Source of the DNA: Chloroflexota bacterium
GTDB lineage: Bacteria; Chloroflexota; UBA6077; JACQUR01
Assembly (NCBI GenBank): GCA_016210245.1
Contig: JACQUR010000170.1
Location: 1 to 11,775 of the forward strand
Direction: 5' to 3'
Length of the DNA stretch: 11,775 nucleotides
The notes beneath the pieces were generated by a model. It ran no database searches and was not told the DNA's origin. It saw only the letters and a program-made list of their open reading frames with translations. Within the stretch, counting starts at the first letter, position 1. The number at the start of each line of letters is the position of its first letter. The translations under genes and the position numbers were made by a program. Positions 5,162-11,466 of this stretch are shown piece after piece.

Positions 5162-6205
5162 CTACACGCCCACCGTCCGCCGGCCGCGCTGGACCAGGGC
5201 CTGCACCGACTCGATCCCCTCAGCCTCCAGCACCGCCGCCAGTTCGCGGTTGATGAGCGCTGGCGCGTTCCAGCCCCGGTAGACCATGGCGCTGTAGAAC
5301 TGGATGGCGCTGGCGCCCGCGCGCAGCATCTCGAAGGCATCGCGCCCGGTCAGCACGCCGCCCGAGGCGATGATGGCCAGGCGGTCGCCCGCCAACTGGA
5401 ACGCCTCGCGCACCAGCCCGAGCGTCTCCTCGAACACCGGCCTGCCTGCCAGCGAGCCCACGCCCATCGAGAGCTGGGCGGTGGCATAGCGCTTCGTGCC
5501 GCTCACGACCACGCCCTCGAGCCCTGCCTCCACGCACGCCTGGAGGCAGGGTGCCAGGATATCGTGGCGCGAGGTGTGGTGCTGGTTCGGAAGCTTGGCC
5601 AGCACCGGCCCGGTCCGCACGCCGGCGAGGCTGTGGATCAACTCGACCGCCTCGGACACCTCCCTGTAGCGATCGGTATCGCGCGCATTCGGACAGACCA
5701 GCCCGACCTCGACCACCTCCGCGTAGGGCTGCACCGCGACCACGTTGTCGAGGATCTCGTCCTTCGAAGTTCCCTGCACCTCGGCGAAGATCGGCACGCG
5801 GCGCTGCTTGAGGCGCTGGAGATTGGCAATCGCGTGCGCCCGCCCCTTGCTCGGCAGCCCCATGCAGTTGATCACCGCCTGCTGCTCGACCACCCGGCCC
5901 AGGCGTGGCCTGGGATTGCCCGCCCGCACCTCGCGCATGATCGCGCCCGGCGCCAGGAAGCCGAAGCCGAGGTGCTGGAGCGAGGCCAGCACGTCGCAGT
6001 CCTTGTCGAAGCCCGGCGCCAGGCCGATCGGGTTGGCCAGCTTCACCCCCGCCAGATCGAGGCCCAGCCGCGGGTCGTGGTCCGGACCACTCCCGATCAG
6101 CCGCCAGAGGAGCGGCCAGCGCAGCGCGGCGATCGCCAGGCGGTGCGCGTCGTCCGCCGGCACCCGGAACAGGAGCGGCCGCAAGCCGTTGACGTACAGG
6201 TCCAT
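5162..6205 (-). CDS. Dihydroorotate dehydrogenase-like flavoprotein (class 2 layout, altered active site)
   Basis: A 347-residue FMN TIM-barrel protein. It has the N-terminal helical extension of class 2 (quinone-linked) enzymes (LRPLLFRVPADDAHRLAI, residues 8-25), then NPIGLAPGFDKD (K68), INCMGLPSKG (112-121), AKLP (K204), SLAGRPVF and the phosphate-site strands IIASGGV and IQFYSAMVY. The usual active-site loop NxSSPN reads GLVCPN (168-173): Cys171 takes the place of the class 2 Ser, as in class 1 enzymes, and Gly168 and Gly236 replace two Asn that contact orotate in E. coli PyrD. It could be a divergent PyrD or a paralogue with another substrate, so pyrD is not assigned. The start at 6205 is chosen because GGGAGGGAG (6218-6210) lies just before it; the in-frame ATG at 6220 would contain this SD. 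A TGCTATACT extended -10 lies upstream. Confidence 0.75.
   Translation of the reverse strand: MDLYVNGLRPLLFRVPADDAHRLAIAALRWPLLWRLIGSGPDHDPRLGLDLAGVKLANPIGLAPGFDKDCDVLASLQHLGFGFLAPGAIMREVRAGNPRPRLGRVVEQQAVINCMGLPSKGRAHAIANLQRLKQRRVPIFAEVQGTSKDEILDNVVAVQPYAEVVEVGLVCPNARDTDRYREVSEAVELIHSLAGVRTGPVLAKLPNQHHTSRHDILAPCLQACVEAGLEGVVVSGTKRYATAQLSMGVGSLAGRPVFEETLGLVREAFQLAGDRLAIIASGGVLTGRDAFEMLRAGASAIQFYSAMVYRGWNAPALINRELAAVLEAEGIESVQALVQRGRRTVGV
5522..5551 (-). other. Perfect 11-bp inverted repeat inside the flavoprotein gene
   Basis: CCCTGCCTCCA (5522-5532) pairs perfectly with TGGAGGCAGGG (5541-5551) around an 8-nt loop, within the coding region for residues about 219-228 (PCLQACVEAG). It is longer than expected by chance for one position, but GC-rich coding DNA yields some such repeats. 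Any role is unknown. Confidence 0.4.
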
Positions 6206-6248
6206 GAAGCTCCCTCCCATCAGGCGCGCTTCCTCGAGGACGTCCTTC

Positions 6249-6257
6249 AGTATAGCA
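6249..6257 (-). promoter_or_regulatory. Extended -10 promoter candidate for the flavoprotein gene
   Basis: Read on the minus strand, 6257-6249 is TGCTATACT, which is TGn plus a five-of-six match to TATAAT. It lies between the glycosyltransferase stop and the flavoprotein start, leaving a leader of roughly 37 nt that contains the SD at 6218-6210. No good -35 box is visible, as expected for extended -10 promoters. Confidence 0.38.
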
Positions 6258-6265
6258 ACAACCGC

Positions 6266-7933
6266 TCAAGGCTTGGGCGGATCGAGGTCGCGCCGCTTGT
6301 AGGCCTTCCAGCCGCCGCCGACGTCGACTTCGTCGACCGCTCGGTACCGCGCGGCGATGAAGCGCTCCAGCTCGGGGAAGCTGCTCAGCTTCAGCCCCAG
6401 GCTGCCGTCGGGATCGTCCTGGCTCGTCCGGGGATCGACGACGATGGCGTGGGGCGGGTTGTCTTCCAACGCCCGCAGGAGTTCCGCACGCCGCGCGACG
6501 TAGCCGCTCCCGCCCACGAAGAAGCCGCTGAGCGGGAACACGTGGAAGAAGCGGCTGGGCGATTGGCCGTTGGCCAGGACGTACACCTGGGTCGCGTCGC
6601 CCCACACGAACAGCGGGCCTGGGGTGGCATGGAGCTGACCCTGGAGCTCGAGCGCCAGCAGATGTTCGGGGGGCACGGACGATCGGGGCGGGATGCGATC
6701 GTTCCAGGCGCGCATGGCGACCTGCGCCTGCAGCGAGTTCGAAACCAGGAAGACGCCCAGCACCAGGATGCCCAGGTAGGCCCGAGCGAGCATCCGCCCA
6801 CGGGCGAGCTCCCAGGCCGACTCGAGCGCCAGCGCGGCCAGGAGGGCGAACGATGGCACCAACTGGACGAAGTAGACCTGGGCGAATTTCGAGCCGCCCA
6901 GGAACAGGCTGAGCAGGTCCGCGAGCGCCCAGCACAGGACCAGGCGGGTGAGCGGCCGCTGGCGGATGTGGCCGAGCGCCTGCAGCGCCCCGCCCAGGGC
7001 CAACAGCCACAGCAGCGCCGACGAGCGGCTGAACACGCGCCAGGCGCCCGCGGCGAACCCGCGGGCTACGCCGAACGGACTGGCGCTCGCCTGCGCCAGG
7101 TTGTAGACGAAGGCCGCTTCCCAGAAGGCGCCGAGCGCGCCGCGCGTGGCCAGGAAGGCGCTGGCGAGCACGAGCGGCGCCAGGAAGCCAGCCAGAAAGA
7201 CGCTCGCCGATGGGAGCGCCGCGCCCAGTCTGGCCAGGGGGGAGGCGTGCCGGCCGCTCGCCCACTGTTCCCACACCCACCAGGCTCCGAGGGCGAGGGG
7301 AATCGAGACCGCGGTCTGCTTGAACAGGAAGGCCACGCCGGCCAGCAGCCCGGCCGCGCCGAGCCAGGGGAGCTGCTGCCCCGCCTGCCAGCGCGCGATG
7401 GCGAGATACGCCAGGACCAGCGGCAGCAGCAGTTGCTTCTCCGGGGTGCTGCCCTCGCTGCTCAACTGGCTCAAGTTCGCGTGCAGGGCGAACAGGCTGC
7501 TCGCCGCGAGCGCAACCGACGTGCGCCCAGTCACGCGTCGCGCCAACGCGAACAGGGCGAGCGCGGTCGCGGCCGTCCAGACCAGGTCGACCACGTGGAG
7601 GGCAAAGTAGCCGCAGGGCTGGTGCAGCCCTGGGATGCACCACCGGTCCCAGCGGTCGGCCGGCGGCAGCAGCGCCAGCACCCCAGCGTGGAGGTAGTAG
7701 GTGGCGGGGGGCTTGTTGTCCCAGGCGTCCCGGTAGGGAGCGCCCCCCTCCAGGATCCGCTCGGCCACGTAGAGGTACGTCCCCTGGTCCGGCCCCATCG
7801 GCAGCACGAACTCCGGCGCCTTGGCCACGAAACCGAGCGCCAGCGCCAGGCACAGCGCGGGCAGCCAGCCGGTGAGGAGCTGGCGGAAGGTTCCAGGGCC
7901 AGCCGTGGCCCGGGGCGCTAGTGCGGGCTGCAT
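6266..7933 (-). CDS. GT39/PMT-type membrane glycosyltransferase (ArnT-like GT-C fold)
   Basis: A 555-residue polytopic membrane protein. After the first helix (about 22-38) comes the periplasmic loop typical of PMT_2/GT39 proteins: PMGPDQGTYLYVAERIL with D49, then PYRDAWDNKPPATYYLH with D72. The Asp after the first helix and the later KPP are hallmarks of polyprenyl-phosphate-sugar-dependent transferases. About ten or more further hydrophobic helices follow to residue about 410, then a soluble C-terminal domain of about 140 residues. Such enzymes transfer a sugar from a lipid-linked donor to a protein, lipid or polysaccharide acceptor on the outer face of the membrane. Donor and acceptor cannot be inferred. 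AGAGG (7945-7941) precedes the ATG by 7 nt. The gene may be read through from the toxin-antitoxin pair 54 nt upstream. Confidence 0.82.
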   Translation of the reverse strand: MQPALAPRATAGPGTFRQLLTGWLPALCLALALGFVAKAPEFVLPMGPDQGTYLYVAERILEGGAPYRDAWDNKPPATYYLHAGVLALLPPADRWDRWCIPGLHQPCGYFALHVVDLVWTAATALALFALARRVTGRTSVALAASSLFALHANLSQLSSEGSTPEKQLLLPLVLAYLAIARWQAGQQLPWLGAAGLLAGVAFLFKQTAVSIPLALGAWWVWEQWASGRHASPLARLGAALPSASVFLAGFLAPLVLASAFLATRGALGAFWEAAFVYNLAQASASPFGVARGFAAGAWRVFSRSSALLWLLALGGALQALGHIRQRPLTRLVLCWALADLLSLFLGGSKFAQVYFVQLVPSFALLAALALESAWELARGRMLARAYLGILVLGVFLVSNSLQAQVAMRAWNDRIPPRSSVPPEHLLALELQGQLHATPGPLFVWGDATQVYVLANGQSPSRFFHVFPLSGFFVGGSGYVARRAELLRALEDNPPHAIVVDPRTSQDDPDGSLGLKLSSFPELERFIAARYRAVDEVDVGGGWKAYKRRDLDPPKP

Positions 7934-7987
7934 GCAAGGACCTCTGCGGTCAATTCGCCAGTCCGCCGGGGGGCTTTGGAGTAACCG

Positions 7988-8446
7988 TCATGGGGAGAAG
8001 GATTCCAGCAAACACAGTTGCTCGCTCGGGCCGCCCGCCTTGCCCACCAGAATACCATCAGCAGTGACGAGCGGCATCGCAAGCTGCGCGGACAGCGCCA
8101 GGTAGACCGCATCGTAGACGGCCACGTCAAACGTGACGGCCAGAGCGAGGCTGCGCTCCAGCAAGGGCTCCGCAGCCCAGACGGATAGGGGCAGGGCACG
8201 CAGGTCGGTGAGCATGTCGCGAGCGGCGCTGGCTGGAAGCGAGCCCTGCCGCACTCGCTTCCAGAACACATTGGCGCACTCCACATACGCCAAGTCGGGT
8301 ACGGCCCGGGTGACCGAGCGAGTGTCCCCTGGCCTGCCCATGAGAGCCTCAGCAGTCTCTGACCCCGCTTCGGGCAGGAAGAGCTTGACCAGGACGTTCG
8401 CGTCGACAACGCACGCAGGGATAGCTGAAGCAGACTGCCCGGTCAC
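7988..8446 (-). CDS. PIN-domain ribonuclease toxin (VapC/FitB family)
   Basis: A 152-residue PIN-domain protein. The acidic residues that hold the metal ion are all visible: D15 in ACVVDANVLVKLF, E56 in DLAYVECANVF, D112 in VYDAVYLALSA and D130 in LVTADG. VapC-type toxins cleave specific RNAs, commonly tRNA or rRNA, and are blocked by their paired antitoxin. The GTG start overlaps the antitoxin stop by 4 nt (8443-8446), the usual sign of a coupled toxin-antitoxin pair. The nine or so residues before the first strand are slightly longer than in many relatives. No key residue is missing, so the enzyme is predicted to be active. Confidence 0.88.
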   Translation of the reverse strand: MTGQSASAIPACVVDANVLVKLFLPEAGSETAEALMGRPGDTRSVTRAVPDLAYVECANVFWKRVRQGSLPASAARDMLTDLRALPLSVWAAEPLLERSLALAVTFDVAVYDAVYLALSAQLAMPLVTADGILVGKAGGPSEQLCLLESFSP

Positions 8447-8688
8447 CGATCTCGATCCGCCCGAATCAACTCGACACTCGAAGGCAGGACCCCGACCTTG
8501 CGTTGGATCTCGGCCCGCCGACGGCGAATACGATCGTACAGCGACTCCAGCGCCTCCGGTTCTCGCTCGGTGGCCAATTCGAGCAGCCGCACGACCTCGG
8601 CGCTGAGCGAGCGCTTCTCTCGCGCCGCTAGCTGTCGGATGCGCTCGTAGAGATCATCGGGCACATCTCGGACGTGCAAGATCGCCAC
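8443..8688 (-). CDS. Ribbon-helix-helix antitoxin (FitA/VapB type)
   Basis: An 81-residue protein. The N-terminal part ILHVRDVPDDLYERIRQLAA followed by KRSLSAEVVRLLELA is a FitA-like ribbon-helix-helix DNA-binding domain: a short strand, helix, turn, helix. The C-terminal part (RIRRRRAEIQRKVGVLP onwards) is the likely toxin-binding tail. A GTG start at 8688 is chosen because GGGGAGGT (8703-8696) lies 7 nt upstream. The longer frame from 8766 would add 26 unrelated residues and overlap the SD. It should neutralise the PIN toxin encoded next and repress its own promoter. The inverted repeat at 8724-8740 is a possible operator. Confidence 0.85.
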   Translation of the reverse strand: MAILHVRDVPDDLYERIRQLAAREKRSLSAEVVRLLELATEREPEALESLYDRIRRRRAEIQRKVGVLPSSVELIRADRDR

Positions 8689-8723
8689 GCCAACCACCTC
8701 CCCGCACAACAGTAGCAGGGCCT

Positions 8724-8740
8724 GGTTGCGGAGCGCAACC
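8724..8740 (-). promoter_or_regulatory. Inverted repeat upstream of the antitoxin gene, possible operator
   Basis: GGTTGCG (8724-8730) and CGCAACC (8734-8740) form a perfect 7-bp inverted repeat around GAG, 35 nt upstream of the antitoxin start. RHH antitoxins of this family commonly bind such repeats in their own promoters, so an operator is plausible. A second, weaker repeat, GGGCG (8745-8749) with CGCCC (8756-8760), lies next to it. A leader hairpin is the alternative. Confidence 0.4.
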
Positions 8741-8772
8741 GACGGGGCGGAGCTTCGCCCTGCCACGAAGAG

Positions 8773-8811
8773 GAGGCGTGAGCACAGACCGATGGTCCGT
8801 GCCCACGCCTC
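8773..8811 (-). terminator. Strand-specific 18-bp hairpin after the cytochrome operon
   Basis: GAGGCGTG...GACC (8773-8790) and GGTC...CACGCCTC (8794-8811) form 18 paired positions around a 3-nt loop. Two positions are A-C mismatches in the plus strand (8781/8803 and 8786/8798), but these become G-U wobbles in minus-strand RNA, the strand that carries the cytochrome genes. It starts 21 nt after the cytochrome c stop. The downstream sequence is CTCTTCGTGG rather than a T run, so it may be a mRNA 3' stabiliser or factor-assisted terminator. Confidence 0.6.
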
Positions 8812-8832
8812 ACTCTGCGTCCGAAGGCAAGG

Positions 8833-9798
8833 CTACTGCTTCAGGCTGAGGTAGAACTCGACGAGCTGGTTGAGCTGCTCGTCGCTGAAGCGGCCCTTGA
8901 AGCTGGGCATAATCGGCTGGAAACCCTGGACCACGAAGGCGCCAGGATCGAGGATCGACTCGCGGATGTAGTCGGCGGCCGACATGCCGGGCCTACGCGT
9001 GGCCGCCACGTTGCCGATGTTGGACAGCCCCGGCCCGGTCTGTCCGCCCCCCATGCCGGCGATGGCGTGGCAGCCAATGCAGCCCCCCTCGCCCTTCCAG
9101 ATGGCCAGGCCCTTCTCCGCCTCCGGCGAGAGCGCGACCGACGGCTTCTCGGGCAATGGAACGGGCGTCGGCGAGCCGTGGGCGATCTTCTCCTGGACCT
9201 TCTCCTTGACGTGCTCCCAGACAGGGGCGGCGTAGCCGTCCGCCTCGATCTCCTTGTCGCCGTGCAGGATCATCAGGGTCAGCTCGTTGATATGCTCGTC
9301 CAGCAGCACGCCCCCTTCTTGCCGCGACCAGGAGGGCATGCGGGTGTTGGGGCGCCCTCGGGCAATGGTCTTGAAGACGAAGTCATACCGCTTCCTGAGC
9401 TCATCCGGGTCCGTGGGCCGCAGGTCCACCCGATTCAACTGCGGCGTGACCACGGGCGGATCCGATCCGGGCACCACGGCACCCTTGCCCTCGATCCCGT
9501 GGCAGGTGTAGCAGACCGAGGAATAGGTTTCGATGCCACGCCGAATGCTGATGTCCTCCTGCTGCTGCGTCTTCGCTTCCATCCGGTACGGCTCGAAGAT
9601 GAAGCCGTAGACAGTCAGCAGGCCGCCGATGGCGAAGAGCAGGCCGAGTGTGACCGCGATCTTGCGCTCCATCGCCACTACCCCGGCCACCTCCTGGGCC
9701 GGGCCAGTCGCCCGGCCCCCGCGCGCGGCATATCCCAGCAGGCCCCCCAACAGGAGCAACAGGACTACTACGATGATGACAGTTGCTTCAAATCCCAT
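8833..9798 (-). CDS. Membrane-anchored diheme cytochrome c of the quinol oxidoreductase
   Basis: A 321-residue protein with two N-terminal hydrophobic helices (about 6-24 and 46-68) and two cytochrome c domains. Heme sites are CYTCH (96-100) and CIGCH (240-244). Likely distal Met ligands are M154 in RMPSW and M297 in IMPSF. A Pro/Glu-rich linker (about 205-220) separates the domains. It should carry electrons from the Rieske protein to a terminal oxidase or other acceptor on the outer side of the membrane. It is last in the operon, after cytochrome b and Rieske. The ATG at 9798 is preferred because GGAGG (9807-9803) lies just before it; a frame open to 9852 would run through the upstream hairpin and adds Gly/Pro-rich sequence with no SD. 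Confidence 0.87.
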   Translation of the reverse strand: MGFEATVIIVVVLLLLLGGLLGYAARGGRATGPAQEVAGVVAMERKIAVTLGLLFAIGGLLTVYGFIFEPYRMEAKTQQQEDISIRRGIETYSSVCYTCHGIEGKGAVVPGSDPPVVTPQLNRVDLRPTDPDELRKRYDFVFKTIARGRPNTRMPSWSRQEGGVLLDEHINELTLMILHGDKEIEADGYAAPVWEHVKEKVQEKIAHGSPTPVPLPEKPSVALSPEAEKGLAIWKGEGGCIGCHAIAGMGGGQTGPGLSNIGNVAATRRPGMSAADYIRESILDPGAFVVQGFQPIMPSFKGRFSDEQLNQLVEFYLSLKQ

Positions 9799-9807
9799 GC
9801 TGCCTCC

Positions 9808-9838
9808 GTTGGGCCCGGGCGCGAGCGCCGGGCCCAAC
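9808..9838 (-). promoter_or_regulatory. GC-rich hairpin abutting the cytochrome c SD
   Basis: GTTGGGCCCGG (9808-9818) pairs perfectly with CCGGGCCCAAC (9828-9838) around 9 nt; with a bulged base a few more G-C pairs can form in the loop. On the minus strand it ends exactly where the GGAGG of the cytochrome c gene (9807-9803) begins. It may set the relative translation or stability of the last cistron. Confidence 0.55.
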
Positions 9839-9859
9839 CAGGAATAGTACACGCCCTCT

Positions 9860-9882
9860 ACCGAGTCGACTGTCGACTCGGT
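9860..9882 (-). promoter_or_regulatory. Perfect palindrome directly after the Rieske stop codon
   Basis: ACCGAGTCGAC (9860-9870) and GTCGACTCGGT (9872-9882) are perfect reverse complements around a single T. The arm touches the Rieske stop codon (9883-9885) with no gap. In RNA it would form a 10-bp stem with a 3-nt loop; in DNA it is a 23-bp palindrome that a dimeric protein could bind. No T tract follows. Confidence 0.55.
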
Positions 9883-10503
9883 TCAAGCTGGGGTCACGTG
9901 GGGGGGACCGTGGAGCGCCTGCGCCCGCTGGACCGCCTTGCTCGGCCCGGTCGAAACCAGGATCTTGCCGTCCTTAACCTCGACGGGAAACAGGTCCATC
10001 GGGCGCGGAGCGGGCCCGGTGATGATCTGCCCGTAGCGATCGTAGATGCTGCCGTGGCACGGGCAGTTGAAGCGTCCCTTGCCGTTGCCCATCGAGTCCT
10101 CGCTCTTGTCGTCCGGCTTCCACGGCACGGTGCAGCCCAGGTGGGGGCACTTCCACCACAGGGCCACAAAGCCCTCCGGCACGCGCGAGAGGTAGAACTT
10201 CCCCTCCCGCACCACCCTCACGTCGCCCACCTGGAAATCGGCCACGCTGCCGACGTTGACTATGCCGCCAAAGGCCCCCACCTTCTTGGGCCAGAAGAAA
10301 CCGAGCACGATGCCCAGAGTCCACTGGGCGAGCAGGCCCAGAATCGTCCCCCAACCGAGCCAGCGGAAAACCAGCCGGCGAGAGACGCCTCTGGCCCCGG
10401 GCTGGCCGGTCCCCTCTCCCACCACGCGCACGCCGCCGACCGCCTCGGCGGCAAGCCCGTCGCCAGGATGAAACAGGCCTTGCTTGCGCTGTGTGTCAGC
10501 CAT
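9883..10503 (-). CDS. Rieske [2Fe-2S] subunit of the quinol:cytochrome c oxidoreductase
   Basis: A 206-residue protein. The cluster boxes are CPHLGC (C119, H121, C124) and CPCHGS (C147, C149, H150): C119, H121, C147 and H150 bind the cluster, and C124 with C149 form the usual disulfide. One membrane helix spans about 47-70 (WLGWGTILGLLAQWTLGIV). It is preceded by SRRLVF at 41-46, a twin-arginine type signal, which fits export of a pre-folded Fe-S protein by Tat. It takes electrons from quinol bound to cytochrome b and passes them to the diheme cytochrome c. The ATG at 10503 has AAGGAGAA (10519-10512) 8 nt upstream. The in-frame extension to 10536 adds 11 residues and would include the SD, so it is not used. 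Confidence 0.92.
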   Translation of the reverse strand: MADTQRKQGLFHPGDGLAAEAVGGVRVVGEGTGQPGARGVSRRLVFRWLGWGTILGLLAQWTLGIVLGFFWPKKVGAFGGIVNVGSVADFQVGDVRVVREGKFYLSRVPEGFVALWWKCPHLGCTVPWKPDDKSEDSMGNGKGRFNCPCHGSIYDRYGQIITGPAPRPMDLFPVEVKDGKILVSTGPSKAVQRAQALHGPPHVTPA

Positions 10504-10545
10504 GCGTCTACTTCTCCTTGACAGGCCGAGCTGCACTCTGCCGGC

Positions 10546-10566
10546 GCCCTCCCCGCGGGGGCAGGC
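10546..10566 (-). other. Imperfect GC-rich hairpin between cytochrome b C-half and Rieske genes
   Basis: GCC (10546-10548) with GGC (10564-10566) and CCCC (10551-10554) with GGGG (10558-10561) can form a short interrupted stem in the 76-nt gap between the two genes. It is much weaker than the other intergenic hairpins and may be a GC-content by-product. Confidence 0.2.
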
Positions 10567-10579
10567 GTCGAGCGCAGGG

Positions 10580-11380
10580 TCACTCGATGCGTTCCATCCT
10601 GGGATCGGTGGGCCAGTACAGGTGCATGCCCTGGCCGCGGAAGAAGGTGCCCACGATAGTGAGCAGGAAGTACGCGACCACGAAGCCTGTGAACAAAGCG
10701 ATCATGACGTCGCGCACGTTGTCCAGCTTGTAGCGGAGCCTCAGCAGCCCCAGCAGCACGGGGATCGGCCCCAGCATCAGGATCATCGGCAGGATGATGC
10801 CGTTGAACAGGATGTCGTTGAGGAACTCGAGCCCGGTCATGCTGGCGAGGGAGGCGAGGAGCGGCTTTACCCCGACGAACTCGTCGAAGAAGATCTCGAT
10901 CGGGATCACGATCGAGGTGAAGATGGCGGTGAAGATGGCAATGCGGACAGCATTGGGGGTGCCAAACCACTTGCCCACGTCGCGCTGGTCGCGGTCCAGG
11001 TAGGGAATCGCGGGCAGGAGCATGAACACCACCGCCCCGGGCACGATCACGCCAGCCAGGGCCGGGTGCATGTGCAGCAAGAGCTCTTGCAGGTTGAGGA
11101 AGTACCAGGGCGCCTTGGAGGGGTTAGGGGTCTTGTCCGCGTCGGCATGGCCCTCCAGCGGCGCGTTCACCACCCAGCTCATCACGATGAGGCTGAGCAG
11201 CATCAGCATCGCGGCGATGAACTCGATGATGACCAGATGCGGCCAGGTATAGACCAGCCGCTCCGCCTGCTCCTTGAGGCTGGCCGGGCCTTCGCGCCGC
11301 ACCGCGGCCGCGATCGCTTGCCGCCGCTCCCCGGCTGGCCCTGGTGCGGAGTTTCCCGTCAGGGGTCGCTCGCTCGCCAT
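10580..11380 (-). CDS. Cytochrome b C-terminal half (subunit IV-like) of the quinol oxidoreductase
   Basis: A 266-residue membrane protein. Residues 86-101 read PNPSKAPWYFLNLQEL, the quinol-oxidation-site loop of the cytochrome b C-terminal domain; the Glu of the classic PEWY motif is replaced, giving APWY. Hydrophobic helices lie at about 50-71, 108-128, 145-165, 188-212 and 224-247, which is two more than the three of chloroplast subunit IV. It ends with FFRGQGMHLYWP. The first 40 residues are polar and Ala/Arg-rich, without a signal. Together with the preceding gene it forms a split cytochrome b of the b6f-like or Firmicutes type. GGAGGAG (11390-11384) supports the ATG. A long heptad hairpin separates it from the gene upstream. 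Confidence 0.9.
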   Translation of the reverse strand: MASERPLTGNSAPGPAGERRQAIAAAVRREGPASLKEQAERLVYTWPHLVIIEFIAAMLMLLSLIVMSWVVNAPLEGHADADKTPNPSKAPWYFLNLQELLLHMHPALAGVIVPGAVVFMLLPAIPYLDRDQRDVGKWFGTPNAVRIAIFTAIFTSIVIPIEIFFDEFVGVKPLLASLASMTGLEFLNDILFNGIILPMILMLGPIPVLLGLLRLRYKLDNVRDVMIALFTGFVVAYFLLTIVGTFFRGQGMHLYWPTDPRMERIE

Positions 11381-11408
11381 TCACTCCTCCCTGGAAGCGC
11401 GTTGCCAC

Positions 11409-11460
11409 GGGTTGGAGGTTGGAGGTTGGAGAGCCCTCTCCAACCTCCAACCTCCAACCT
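11409..11460 (-). repeat. 25-bp stem-loop with GGTTGGA heptads between the two cytochrome b genes
   Basis: Arm 11409-11433 pairs with 11436-11460. The nominal loop is 2 nt (CC), so the top pair must open. All pairs are Watson-Crick except the outermost, G11409 with T11460. The left arm is three tandem GGTTGGA units; the right side has four CCAACCT units (11440-11467), the last of which runs into the stop codon of the upstream cytochrome b gene. The downstream SD (11390-11384) is left free. No T tract is present. Confidence 0.9.
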
Positions 11461-11466
11461 CCAACC

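Noticed and set aside
5007..5282. Small plus-strand frame running through the 44-bp hairpin
   Set aside because: It encodes mostly the hairpin itself (repeated RRHGDTE-like and CLCVSVV-like stretches) and overlaps the end of the flavoprotein gene; no SD or domain.
6206..6220. ATG at 6220 as start of the flavoprotein gene
   Set aside because: The five extra codons encode the SD sequence itself (GGGAGGGAG) for the better-placed ATG at 6205.
5105..7921. Very long open frame on the plus strand opposite the flavoprotein and glycosyltransferase genes
   Set aside because: It is antisense to two clearly recognisable proteins, starts inside the 44-bp hairpin, and its translation is a biased Arg/Gln/His/Glu-rich string without domains.
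5220..7937. Long minus-strand frame overlapping the flavoprotein and glycosyltransferase genes in another phase
   Set aside because: Its translation is Gly/Ala/Arg/Pro-biased and lacks motifs, whereas the competing frames contain clear family signatures.
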